Shown here: in pieces, positions 54,636 through 62,628 of the stretch
Layout of the letters: each line of letters starts with the position of its first letter
How positions within the stretch are numbered: position 1 is the stretch's first letter
Assembly: GCF_014773275.1 (NCBI RefSeq)
Contig: NZ_JACWMW010000001.1
Coordinates: 1 to 64,000 of the forward strand
Direction: 5' to 3'
DNA: 64,000 bases
From: Mucilaginibacter rigui
Lineage (GTDB): Bacteria; Bacteroidota; Bacteroidia; Sphingobacteriales; Sphingobacteriaceae
Program-made: the position numbers and the translations under genes
Notes under the pieces: model-generated
What the model saw: the letters and a program-made list of their open reading frames with translations, nothing else
What the model was told of the DNA's origin: nothing
The model's database searches: none

Positions 54636-54702
54636 TTAGTATCAAGTATCAAGTACTAGGACAGGAAAGTCTAAATACTTGATACTCGATACTTGATACT
54701 AA
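54636..54702 (+). promoter_or_regulatory. GTATCAA word-repeat hairpin between atpA and atpG
   Basis: TTAGTATCAAGTATCAAGTA (54636-54655) faces TACTTGATACTCGATACTTG plus ATACTAA (54676-54702). The right arm carries one 7-nt unit more, so tandem units also form the stem. It spans most of the 90-bp gap. Confidence 0.7.
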
Positions 54703-54711
54703 AACAAAAGA

Positions 54712-55617
54712 ATGGCTAATTTAAAAGAAGTAAGAAACAGGATAGCATCCGTAAGCTCAACACAGCAGATCACCAAGGCCATGAAAATGGTTTCGGCAGC
54801 AAAGCTGAAAAGGGCAACCAATGCTATTGTACAATTACGCCCGTATGCTGATAAGTTGAAAGATTTGTTAGCAAACCTATCGGCAAGTTTGGAGGATGGT
54901 GCATCGCCTTACTTGCAGCAGCGCGAGCCGGTACGTGTATTGGTTGTTGTTGTATCATCAAACCGTGGTTTGGCAGGTGCTTTTAATACCAATGTTATTA
55001 AAACAGCCAATAATCTTATTGCCGAAAAATATAGCGAGCAGTTAAGGAAAGGCAATGTATCTATCGTTGCTATCGGTAAAAAAAGCCAGGAGTTTTTTCA
55101 GCGCCGTAAGTTTAATGTTATTGGTAACAATAACGACTTATACCTTGACCTGAACTTTATTAATGCCTCAAAAATTACTGAAAGCATTATGCAGGGCTTT
55201 ATCAATGGCGATTACGACCGTGTTGAGCTGGTGTATAACCATTTCCGTAATGCGGCTGTACAATATCAGGTTGCAGAGCAGTTATTGCCTGTGCCACTAC
55301 CAGAAGCTAAACCAGCCGAAACAGTAAAAACTAAGGATGCTGTTATTGAAGCACAGGTTAACTACATATTAGAGCCTTCGCAGGAAGAGATTGTGGAGCA
55401 ACTGATCCCTAAGAATATAAAAATACAGTTATACCGTGCCGTTTTAGATTCAAACGCATCTGAACATGGCGCACGTATGACCGCGATGGATAAAGCGACT
55501 GAAAACGCAGGCGACTTGTTGAAAGCTCTGAAACTTTCATACAACCAGGCACGCCAGGCAGCCATCACTACCGAGCTTACCGAGATTGTGAGCGGTGCAG
55601 CAGCATTAGGTGGTTGA
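54712..55617 (+). CDS. atpG: ATP synthase subunit gamma
   Basis: The product is 301 aa. It begins MANLKEVRNRIASVSSTQQI with TKAMKMVSAAKLKRA as in all gamma subunits, then VVVSSNRGLAGAFN, and ends ARQAAITTELTEIVSGAAAL. It is the central rotor shaft. It is the last gene of the operon; atpD and atpC do not follow, and a strong terminator lies 64 bp downstream. Confidence 0.96.
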   Translation: MANLKEVRNRIASVSSTQQITKAMKMVSAAKLKRATNAIVQLRPYADKLKDLLANLSASLEDGASPYLQQREPVRVLVVVVSSNRGLAGAFNTNVIKTANNLIAEKYSEQLRKGNVSIVAIGKKSQEFFQRRKFNVIGNNNDLYLDLNFINASKITESIMQGFINGDYDRVELVYNHFRNAAVQYQVAEQLLPVPLPEAKPAETVKTKDAVIEAQVNYILEPSQEEIVEQLIPKNIKIQLYRAVLDSNASEHGARMTAMDKATENAGDLLKALKLSYNQARQAAITTELTEIVSGAAALGG

Positions 55618-55619
55618 TT

Positions 55620-55668
55620 GGTTCGACAGGTTCACCATGACAGGAATATCAGTCTGAGTTTATCGAAG
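55620..55668. repeat. Partial GTCATCCTGAGC-type repeat after atpG
   Basis: GGTTCGACAGGTTCACCATG (55620-55639) matches the right arm of the 8706-8778 element, and GTCTGAGTTTATCGAAG a little later is a degraded left arm in the other order. Confidence 0.5.
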
Positions 55669-55680
55669 ACACTATACAAC

Positions 55681-55713
55681 AAGAAAGGCTTTCCAATTTG
55701 GAAAGCCTTTCTT
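55681..55713 (+). terminator. Terminator of the ATP synthase operon
   Basis: AAGAAAGGCTTTCC (55681-55694) and GGAAAGCCTTTCTT (55700-55713) are exact 14-bp arms around AATTT, then GTTTGTTTT follows. Confidence 0.88.
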
Positions 55714-55730
55714 GTTTGTTTTAAATTATA

Positions 55731-55811
55731 TGTCATTGCGAGGAGCGTAGCGACGTGGCAATCTCAGCATATCCGCTTGTCCGCTGAGGTTGCCACGCTA
55801 TCGCTATGACA
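55731..55811. repeat. CATTGCGAG-type palindrome after the atp terminator
   Basis: TGTCATTGCGAGGAGCGTAG at the left and CGCTATCGCTATGACA at the right; AGCATATCCGC in the loop is also found in the 20243-20321 copy. Confidence 0.7.
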
Positions 55812-55823
55812 TGTTTGATTGTT

Positions 55824-56489
55824 TTATATCGCGGGGTTAGCGGAATAATCCTTCCACAACTCATCAACAGTTTTGCCGGTAAGTTTTTTCCATGATTCGG
55901 CTGTATATGTATGGTCGCGCATTTGGCTGTCGAGTTTTTTAACCGTGCCCTTTTTAATCTTGGTTTCTACCCAAACTAAGAACCGTGCGGTTATGCGGTA
56001 AGCGTTATCATAGTTTTGGGTTGGTTTATAATCGGGCAGTTTCCAGTTGGCAGCAGGGTTAGCTACGCCATGTTCATTACGTACGTAATCTGCAATGCCT
56101 TCGGTTAACCAGCCTGGCCCGTCAAAGCTGCCGTAATCCTGCGCAATGTGCATTACCTCGTGGGTAACCACATCAATATCATTTGGGTGTTTGGTCATGT
56201 AAGCAACGCTGAAAACAACGCGGCCATTATCAGTAGCGGCAACTCCATGGTAAGCCGTATCGATGAAAAAGTTTACCGTCTTCAGGCTCTTTTTGTTGTA
56301 CTCCTTAACAATTTTAGGGTACACGGTAAAAAATGTGCTGATGAGCTTCTGTTTAATACCCTCATCAAAATGCTCGTCATTGCCAGATACGATCAGCGTA
56401 TAACCGTCTTTTTTTATGGTATCTATACCTGCGGCAAAACCGGTGCCGCATATCAGGCTTGTAAGTAATAGTAATGCTAATTTTTTCAT
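55824..56489 (-). CDS. Exported basic-secretory-protein (BSP)-family metalloprotease-like protein
   Basis: The product is 221 aa. A signal peptide (1-20, CGTGFAA) is followed by a domain with the zinc motif H110-E-V-M-H114 and, 16 residues later, GWLTEGIADYVR, whose E130 can be the third ligand (gluzincin pattern). Together with NDIDVVTHEVMHIAQDYG and SGNDEHFDE it resembles the BSP family (plant basic secretory proteins and bacterial relatives). It is probably periplasmic or secreted. Substrate unknown; it converges on the atp operon. Confidence 0.8.
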   Translation of the reverse strand: MKKLALLLLTSLICGTGFAAGIDTIKKDGYTLIVSGNDEHFDEGIKQKLISTFFTVYPKIVKEYNKKSLKTVNFFIDTAYHGVAATDNGRVVFSVAYMTKHPNDIDVVTHEVMHIAQDYGSFDGPGWLTEGIADYVRNEHGVANPAANWKLPDYKPTQNYDNAYRITARFLVWVETKIKKGTVKKLDSQMRDHTYTAESWKKLTGKTVDELWKDYSANPAI

Positions 56490-56552
56490 AGGGCAAAAAT
56501 AGGCTAAATGAGCAATCGCAAGCCACAGTACCGTAAAAAGCCTGATACAATA

Positions 56553-56996
56553 CTATTCCTCGGCAACAGTTTTTAAAACCTCCAGCGCTATGGGCCAGGT
56601 TGCTGTAAAGTAATCCATAATACCCTGGTCCAGGTTTAATCCGCTCAAATCAACTGTTAACAGGGTTTTATCACCATCGGGCGTTAAAGTGTAATTTTCA
56701 AAAGCACCTGCAATTTTTTTGGCATTCTCGCTTGTATAATCTTCAACGCCATTAATAAGTTCGCCCAGCATTTTAAACGACATGTGTTCGTAAGGGATAT
56801 TTCGTACAATAACAGATATCATCCCACGGTCTTTACCATCGGCAAATAAAACCTTGCTGCCTTCCTGCCAGTCGGTAGTTACAGTAGACCCTTCGCAAAA
56901 TGTGGCTGTCCACACCGGATAAGTTGTTTCACCCCAAAGGGTTTCCCAAACCTTTTTACGCGTCGCATTTATAGTGATCTTAAATTGTTCTTTCAT
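56553..56996 (-). CDS. SRPBCC/AHSA1-like domain protein
   Basis: From ATG 56996 (MKEQFKITINATRKKVWETL) the product is 147 aa; an earlier in-frame start would add residues unlike the family. A single START-like SRPBCC fold is seen: PVWTATFCEGSTVTTDWQEG, SKVLFADGKDRGMISVIV, and the C-terminal helix YFTATWPIALEVLKTV. These cavities bind hydrophobic ligands; the ligand is unknown. It is divergent from the marR-hut operon with 158 bp between starts, where the palindrome at 57124-57147 lies. Confidence 0.8.
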   Translation of the reverse strand: MKEQFKITINATRKKVWETLWGETTYPVWTATFCEGSTVTTDWQEGSKVLFADGKDRGMISVIVRNIPYEHMSFKMLGELINGVEDYTSENAKKIAGAFENYTLTPDGDKTLLTVDLSGLNLDQGIMDYFTATWPIALEVLKTVAEE

Positions 56997-57123
56997 GATT
57001 GTAACTTTAATAACACAAAGGTGGGCAGCCAGATTAATAAGCGACGGGGGTAATAGCGACAACTTAAGAGGCAAATCAGGACAAATTGTGCCTGTCTTTC
57101 AATATTTTAATAAAAACGCTTGC

Positions 57124-57147
57124 ATTTATATAAGCACTTATATAAAT
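57124..57147. promoter_or_regulatory. Palindromic operator before marR-hut
   Basis: ATTTATATAAG (57124-57134) and CTTATATAAAT (57137-57147) are exact 11-bp inverted arms around CA. The dyad ends 7 bp before the marR ATG, a good autorepression site for the MarR protein; binding is inferred. Confidence 0.65.
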
Positions 57148-57154
57148 TGCATTC

Positions 57155-57658
57155 ATGAATTTATACCAAAGTTTAGGATACCTGGTTTTCGGCAGCAGGC
57201 TTAGGCGGATGAGCGAAACGTTTTTGGCCGAAATAAACCGCATTTATCAAAATGAGGGCATTGAGTTTGATGCCAGCTGGTTTCCGGTATTTTACCTGTT
57301 ATCGAAAAACGATTCTCTTTCTATAAAAGAGCTGAGCGAGCAAACTGAGGTTTCGCACCCGGCGGCAAGTCAGTTAATAACCAATTTAAGGAACCGTAAC
57401 CTGGTAGAAACCACCGTTAGTGCCGATGACGGCCGCAGGCAAATGGTGAAGTTTACTGATAAAGGCAGGGCACTGTTAACACAGATCTTACCCGTTTGGG
57501 ATGCCATAAGCGCAAGCATGGCCGAACTTGCTGAAAGCGACGAGGCGATCAAAGAGATACTGCCTGCCATATCAGCCATGGAGAATACCTTCCGTACCTA
57601 CAACCTTGCAGGTAAGGTAAGTGATAAATTAAAGCCGATGCGCAATGAAAAAGTTTAA
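57155..57658 (+). CDS. MarR-family regulator of the hut operon
   Basis: The product is 167 aa. The winged helix-turn-helix is at about 45-110: LSIKELSEQTEVSHPAASQL, ITNLRNRNLVETTVSADDGR and QMVKFTDKGRALL. Helices at both ends form the MarR dimer. Its stop overlaps the hutH start by 14 bp, so it is translated with the hut enzymes and most likely controls them; the usual hut regulators (HutC repressor, HutP) are absent. The palindrome at 57124-57147 is its likely operator. The effector is probably urocanate or histidine, by analogy only. Confidence 0.85.
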   Translation: MNLYQSLGYLVFGSRLRRMSETFLAEINRIYQNEGIEFDASWFPVFYLLSKNDSLSIKELSEQTEVSHPAASQLITNLRNRNLVETTVSADDGRRQMVKFTDKGRALLTQILPVWDAISASMAELAESDEAIKEILPAISAMENTFRTYNLAGKVSDKLKPMRNEKV

Positions 57659-59204
57659 TTACGGTACAGATCATCTTACTATTGGCATTTGCCTGGACAT
57701 AGCTGCCGGCAAGGTGCAGGGCGTTATTAATGAAGCTGCTGCCGCACGAATCCATGCTTCATGGAAAGAAGTAGAGAAGATAGTACACACACATTTACCG
57801 GTATACGGTATCAATACAGGGTTCGGGCCACTTTGCGATACCCGAATCTCTGAAGAGGACACCAGCCTGCTGCAAAGTAATATCTTAAAAAGCCATAGCG
57901 TGGGTGTGGGTAAACCCATCCGGCAGGAAATTGCCAAGCTGATGCTGATAACAAAGGTGCAGGCATTGGCGCAGGGATATTCGGGAATTGCACCCGCTAC
58001 TTTAGAGCGCATCATCTGGCATATTGATAACAATGTGATCCCGGTTGTGCCCGAGAAAGGTTCGGTTGGCGCATCGGGCGATCTGGCCCCATTGTCACAT
58101 TTATTCCTGCCGCTGATAGGATTGGGATATGTGAATGTGGGTAATGAAAAGCATCCGGCAGGCGAGATATTAAAACAACACAACTTAAAGCCATTGGTAT
58201 TAGGCCCCAAAGAAGGGCTTGCCTTAATTAACGGTACCCAATTTATATTGGCCTTTTCCATAAAAGCGGTTGAGCGTTTAAATAATTTACTGAACACTGC
58301 TGACCTGATCGGTGCGATGTCATTAGAAGGGCTTATGGGTTCTGCCCGTCCCTTTGATGCAAGGCTGCATGCCATTCGCCCGTATAAGGGTACAAAGCTT
58401 GTAGCGAAGCGGTTAGCTGCTCTGTTGCAAGGCTCGGCTATTGGTAACGCGCATGTAGATTGTGATAGGGTACAAGACCCATACTCCTTACGTTGTATGC
58501 CTCAGGTGCATGGTGCATCGCGTAATGCCTGGCTGCATTTAAAAGAACTGACGGAGATAGAACTAAACTCTGTTACCGACAACCCGGTAATTTTTAATGC
58601 CGATGATACCATAAGTGGTGGTAACTTTCACGGGCAGCCATTGGCTTTGCCTTTAGATTACGCCACCGTTGCCGCAGCCGAACTGGGCAATATTGCCGAT
58701 CGCCGCTGTTACCTGATGAGCGAAGGCCGTTACGGCTTGCCAAAATTACTCACAGAACATGCCGGCCTAAACTCGGGTTTAATGATACCGCAATACACCA
58801 CAGCAGCATTGGTTACCGAAAATAAAACCTTCTGTTTCCCGGCGAGTGCCGATAGTGTACCAACATCGCTTGGGCAGGAAGACCACGTTTCCATGGGTTC
58901 TATCAGCGGGCGCAAGCTGCACATGGTGCTTGACAATATTGAGTATATCCAGGCTATTGAATTGCTTTATGCCTCGCAGGCTATGGAGTTCCGCAGGCCG
59001 TTGCAAAGTACACCGATTATAGAAAGCCTGCACCAACTGGTGAGGCAGCATGTGCCCTACATAAAAGATGACAGGATCTTTGCAGATGATATCAACGCCC
59101 TGCATCAATTAATTATTAGCGGGCAATTCCAATCAACGGCATTGGAAACCGCCCAAAAACATAACATCCATATAAACGATGATGACGAGTTCGGAATTTA
59201 TTAA
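57645..59204 (+). CDS. hutH: Histidine ammonia-lyase
   Basis: The product is 519 aa. The MIO cofactor forms from A143-S144-G145 in [15 protein letters not shown]. Other family residues are in [10 protein letters not shown] near the N terminus and in [20 protein letters not shown]. It removes ammonia from L-histidine to give urocanate, the first step of degradation. It overlaps marR by 14 bp at its start and hutU by 26 bp at its end. Confidence 0.97.
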   Translation: MKKFNYGTDHLTIGICLDIAAGKVQGVINEAAAARIHASWKEVEKIVHTHLPVYGINTGFGPLCDTRISEEDTSLLQSNILKSHSVGVGKPIRQEIAKLMLITKVQALAQGYSGIAPATLERIIWHIDNNVIPVVPEKGSVGASGDLAPLSHLFLPLIGLGYVNVGNEKHPAGEILKQHNLKPLVLGPKEGLALINGTQFILAFSIKAVERLNNLLNTADLIGAMSLEGLMGSARPFDARLHAIRPYKGTKLVAKRLAALLQGSAIGNAHVDCDRVQDPYSLRCMPQVHGASRNAWLHLKELTEIELNSVTDNPVIFNADDTISGGNFHGQPLALPLDYATVAAAELGNIADRRCYLMSEGRYGLPKLLTEHAGLNSGLMIPQYTTAALVTENKTFCFPASADSVPTSLGQEDHVSMGSISGRKLHMVLDNIEYIQAIELLYASQAMEFRRPLQSTPIIESLHQLVRQHVPYIKDDRIFADDINALHQLIISGQFQSTALETAQKHNIHINDDDEFGIY

Positions 59205-60858
59205 TACCTACGCCAACCACCCGGTATATTATGCCCCGGTTGGCAACCACTTGCACGCTAAAAGCTGGCAAACAGAAGCGCCGCTGCGTATGCTGCTAAA
59301 CAACCTTAACGGGCAGGTTGCCGAAAACCCGGATGAACTGGTGGTATACGGCGGCATTGGCCAGGCGGCCCGCAACCCGGAATCGCTCAGAAAGATCATA
59401 GAACTTTTATTGGAACTGGATGATGACCATTCATTGTTAGTACAGAGTGGCAAACCGGTTGGGATCATCCGCAGTCACCCGCAGGCGCCACGGGTTTTAA
59501 TAGCCAACAGTAATTTGGTACCCGCATGGGCCACCTGGGAGCATTTTAACAAGCTGCGTGCCGATGGCCTGATGATGTACGGGCAAATGACCGCAGGCAG
59601 CTGGATCTATATCGGTACGCAGGGTATTTTGCAAGGCACTTACGAAACCTTTGTGGAGGCAGGTCGACAGCATTTTAATAATGACCTTACAGGGAAGCTA
59701 ATTGTAAGCGCTGGCATAGGCGGTATGGGTGGCGCGCAGCCCTTAGCTGCAACTATGGCGGGCGCTGTGTTTTTAGGTGCCGATGTAGATGTTACCCGTA
59801 TTCAAAAAAGGATTGATAGCAAATACATAGATAAGTTAACCCACTCTTACGAGGAAGCCATTGGCTGGGTAAAGGATGCTATGGCTAAAGGCGAAACCCT
59901 ATCTGTAGGGCTGGTAAGCGATGCCGGTGATATGCTGGAAAGGCTAATAGCCGACGGCATTGTGCCCGATATGGTAACCGACCAAACATCGGCACACGAC
60001 CCGCTGAACGGATATATCCCTAACGGGTTAACGTTAAAAGAAGCTGCAGATCTGCGCAAAGCGGATGCGGAAGAATATAAACACCTGTCGTTAAAAAGTA
60101 TGGCCCGCCATGTTGGCTTTATGCTGGAATTGCAAAAACGCGGCTCGGTTACTTTTGATTATGGTAACAACCTTCGCGAGTTTGCCAAACAGGGCGGCGA
60201 GCAAAATGCCTATGATTTCCCGGGGTTTACCCCGGCGTTTATCCGCCCGTTGTTTTGCGAGGGGAAAGGCCCGTTCAGGTGGGTAGCCCTATCCGGCGAC
60301 CCTGAAGATATTTACAAAACCGACCGGGCATTGATGGAAGCCTTCCCGGAAAACAAACCATTGATCAACTGGCTGGAGAAAGCGCAAAAGCAGATAGCCT
60401 TCCAGGGCCTTCCTGCACGTATTTGCTGGCTGGGTATGGGCGAACGTGAAAAGGCCGGGTTGATTTTTAACGAACTGGTGGCAAGCGGCAAAGTAAAAGC
60501 GCCGATCGTGATCGGTCGCGACCATCTGGATTGCGGCTCGGTAGCATCGCCAAACCGCGAGACGGAATCAATGAAAGATGGTTCGGACGCTGTATCAGAC
60601 TGGCCATTGCTAAACCTGATGGCTAACACCTCGGGTGGTGCAACATGGGTATCCTTCCACCACGGCGGTGGGGTAGGCATGGGGTACTCGCAGCATGCCG
60701 GTATGGTAGTAGTTGCCGATGGTACCGAACGCGCCGCAAGCTGCCTGAAACGTGTACTGCATAATGACCCTGCGATGGGCATCTTCCGCCATGCGGATGC
60801 CGGGTATGATAAGGCGAAGGATTGGGCCGATAGGTTTGGGTTGAAGGTGTGGGGTTAG
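59179..60858 (+). CDS. hutU: Urocanate hydratase
   Basis: The product is 559 aa, the usual length. Motifs include [40 protein letters not shown], the catalytic Asp/Cys region [17 protein letters not shown] and [17 protein letters not shown], all typical of the NAD-dependent enzyme. It converts urocanate to imidazolonepropionate. The start overlaps hutH by 26 bp. After its stop the operon is interrupted by nearly 400 bp of repeats before hutI. Confidence 0.97.
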   Translation: MMTSSEFINTYANHPVYYAPVGNHLHAKSWQTEAPLRMLLNNLNGQVAENPDELVVYGGIGQAARNPESLRKIIELLLELDDDHSLLVQSGKPVGIIRSHPQAPRVLIANSNLVPAWATWEHFNKLRADGLMMYGQMTAGSWIYIGTQGILQGTYETFVEAGRQHFNNDLTGKLIVSAGIGGMGGAQPLAATMAGAVFLGADVDVTRIQKRIDSKYIDKLTHSYEEAIGWVKDAMAKGETLSVGLVSDAGDMLERLIADGIVPDMVTDQTSAHDPLNGYIPNGLTLKEAADLRKADAEEYKHLSLKSMARHVGFMLELQKRGSVTFDYGNNLREFAKQGGEQNAYDFPGFTPAFIRPLFCEGKGPFRWVALSGDPEDIYKTDRALMEAFPENKPLINWLEKAQKQIAFQGLPARICWLGMGEREKAGLIFNELVASGKVKAPIVIGRDHLDCGSVASPNRETESMKDGSDAVSDWPLLNLMANTSGGATWVSFHHGGGVGMGYSQHAGMVVVADGTERAASCLKRVLHNDPAMGIFRHADAGYDKAKDWADRFGLKVWG

Positions 60859-60908
60859 TCATTGAGTCATTAGGTCATTGAGTCATTTGACGGGTGCAAT
60901 AATAAGAT

Positions 60909-61002
60909 CGTCATTGCGAGCGCAGCGTGGCAATCTTCGATAGAAAAGTAGGCGACAAGCATGTCGAAGATTGCCACTTCGCTATCGCTCCTCGCAATGA
61001 CG
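60909..61002. repeat. CATTGCGAG-type palindrome between hutU and hutI
   Basis: CGTCATTGCGAG (60909-60920) and CTCGCAATGACG (60991-61002) are exact end repeats. GGCAATCTTCGA and TCGAAGATTGCC make a second 12-bp stem inside. Confidence 0.8.
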
Positions 61003-61014
61003 GGTAAGAAAAGT

Positions 61015-61085
61015 CGCGTTAGGGATTGCAGCGGCTACCGGCCATGTGGCTAAGGCCTGCGCAGTATGAGCGTAAAGCCCGGGCC
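61015..61085 (+). repeat. Dispersed GATAGC/AGCGG element, copy 3
   Basis: CGCGTTAGGGAT, AGCGGCTACCGGCC, CTAAGGCCTGCGCAGTATGA, GCGTAAAGCCCGGG, as in 7182-7254 (reversed) and 4895-4964. Confidence 0.65.
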
Positions 61086-61109
61086 GCAGGTAACGCACAT
61101 AAGGTGTTA

Positions 61110-61227
61110 ACTCACCCCGCTTCGCTGGCGACCCTCTCTGCTTCGCAAAAGGGTGAAGAGAAAAGCAAAGCCCTCTTTGCGCGCAGCGAAGAGAGGGCGG
61201 GTCGAGCGAAGCAATGACCGGGTGAGT
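61110..61227. repeat. ACTCACCC palindromic repeat
   Basis: ACTCACCC (61110-61117) and GGGTGAGT (61220-61227) are the ends. CTTCGCTGGCGACCCTCTCT at the left pairs with AGAGAGGGCGGGTCGAGCGA plus AG at the right, giving a long stem with few mismatches. This family is seen once in the window. Confidence 0.65.
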
Positions 61228-61254
61228 AAATTAGGGATAGGTAAGAAAACAAAA

Positions 61255-62475
61255 ATGAAAAAACTAATAGGTCCGTTTACACAGATACTCCCCTTAACAG
61301 GGCTGCCTTTAAAGGGGGCGCTTAAGGACGAGCAATTGCATATTATTGCCAACGGCGGTGTGCTGTTTGATGACGGACTTATTATTGAAGTTGGCGATTT
61401 TGAAGAATTACGAAAAGCCAACCCATTCATTCAAATTGAAGAAGTACAAAGCCCGCAAGTGCTGCTTCCCGGATTTATAGATTGCCATACGCACATCTGT
61501 TTTGGTGGTAACCGGGCTAAGGATTATGCCATGCGCATTGCCGGTAAAACCTATTTGGAAATTGCTAAAGCAGGTGGCGGTATATGGGATACCGTAACCC
61601 AAACCCGCGCGGCTGATGAAGCAATGCTTGTGGAAACATTGGTGCAACGGGCTAACCGCCATTTAGCTGAAGGGGTAACCACCATTGAGGTTAAAAGCGG
61701 GTATGGCTTAAGCATTACTGAAGAGTTAAAGCAATTACGTGCCATTAAAACCGCATCGGCACAAACTAAAGCCAAATTGGTGCCTACCTGCCTTGCCGCG
61801 CACATGGTGCCTAAGGATTATGAAGGATCGCAGGCGGGATATTTACAGCATGTGGTGGATGATCTGCTGCCTGTTATTAAGCGGGAAAACCTTGCCAACC
61901 GCGTAGATATATTTATTGAAGAAAGCGCCATAAACACCAAAAACGCTTTGATATACTTAAACAAAGCCAAACAAATGGGCTTTGATATTACCGTACATGC
62001 CGACCAGTTTACTACCGGTGGCAGCGCTGTTGCCGTAGAGGTTGACGCGGTATCTGCCGATCACCTGGAAGCCAGCGGCGAGCATGAAATTGACCTATTA
62101 GCTGACTCAAATATAGTTGCTGTTACGTTGCCCGGGGCGTCGATGGGGTTGGGTATGCCATACGCCCCGGCACGTAAATTATTAAACGCGGGCGCCTGCC
62201 TGGCCATTGCCAGCGACTGGAACCCCGGATCGGCCCCAATGGGCGATTTGCTGATGCAAGCCGCCGTAATGAGCGCATCCGAAAAGTTATCAGCTGCCGA
62301 AGTATTCGCGGGACTGACCTATCGCGCGGCATCAGCATTAAAAATGGAAGGTGGTATATTAGCACCGGGCATGCCCGCCGATATGCAGGCCTACCCATGC
62401 GCCGACTACCGCGAAATATTATATTACCAGGGTAAATTAAAGCCGGCCAAAGTATGGGTTGGAGGAGATAAATAA
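61255..62475 (+). CDS. hutI: Imidazolonepropionase
   Basis: From ATG 61255 (MKKLIGPFTQILPLTG) the product is 406 aa, the usual length; the longer frame upstream runs through repeat DNA and is not coding. It is an amidohydrolase with metal ligands in DCHTHICFGG (HxH), a His in CLAAHMVPKDY, HADQF and ASDWNPGSAP. It opens imidazolonepropionate to formiminoglutamate. It is third in the hut order but separated from hutU by repeats. Confidence 0.95.
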   Translation: MKKLIGPFTQILPLTGLPLKGALKDEQLHIIANGGVLFDDGLIIEVGDFEELRKANPFIQIEEVQSPQVLLPGFIDCHTHICFGGNRAKDYAMRIAGKTYLEIAKAGGGIWDTVTQTRAADEAMLVETLVQRANRHLAEGVTTIEVKSGYGLSITEELKQLRAIKTASAQTKAKLVPTCLAAHMVPKDYEGSQAGYLQHVVDDLLPVIKRENLANRVDIFIEESAINTKNALIYLNKAKQMGFDITVHADQFTTGGSAVAVEVDAVSADHLEASGEHEIDLLADSNIVAVTLPGASMGLGMPYAPARKLLNAGACLAIASDWNPGSAPMGDLLMQAAVMSASEKLSAAEVFAGLTYRAASALKMEGGILAPGMPADMQAYPCADYREILYYQGKLKPAKVWVGGDK

Positions 62476-62479
62476 AAGC

Positions 62480-62603
62480 GTCGGGCAGTGCGATTCCCTC
62501 CTACGGGAGGGTGCAGGGAGGGGTTTAATGAGCTTTGCAATTTGGCGAAACCCCTCCCTGCCACAACACAAGCCCTACACACCCCTCCCAAGGGAGGGAA
62601 TTA
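62480..62603. repeat. CCCTCCC-type composite repeat, copy 3, between hutI and ftcD
   Basis: Outer ATTCCCTCC and GGAGGGAAT ends with a perfect inner stem GCAGGGAGGGGTTT / AAACCCCTCCCTGC. It also contains CGGGCAGTGCGA and CCACAACACAAG words shared with 21910-22041. Confidence 0.7.
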
Positions 62604-62628
62604 AGAAAGGACTCAATGACATCGAAAT

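Larger units (their letters stand above)
60859..61254. other. 396-bp repeat array splitting hutU from hutI
   Basis: It holds GTCATTGAGTCATT words (60859-60890), a CATTGCGAG-type palindrome (60909-61002), a GATAGC/AGCGG element (61015-61085) and an ACTCACCC palindrome (61110-61227), packed end to end. No gene or terminator is seen. Confidence 0.75.

Noticed and set aside
52390-54702. CRISPR-like arrays in the atp operon gaps
   Set aside because: The words are short, form hairpins, and have no unique spacers of regular length; no cas genes are present.
57671-58375. Minus-strand open frame (234 aa) opposite hutH
   Set aside because: It lies fully within hutH, whose active-site motif is intact, and shows no family pattern.
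61153-61254. Upstream extension of hutI by 34 codons
   Set aside because: The extension translates the ACTCACCC palindrome and a spacer; the family start is at 61255.
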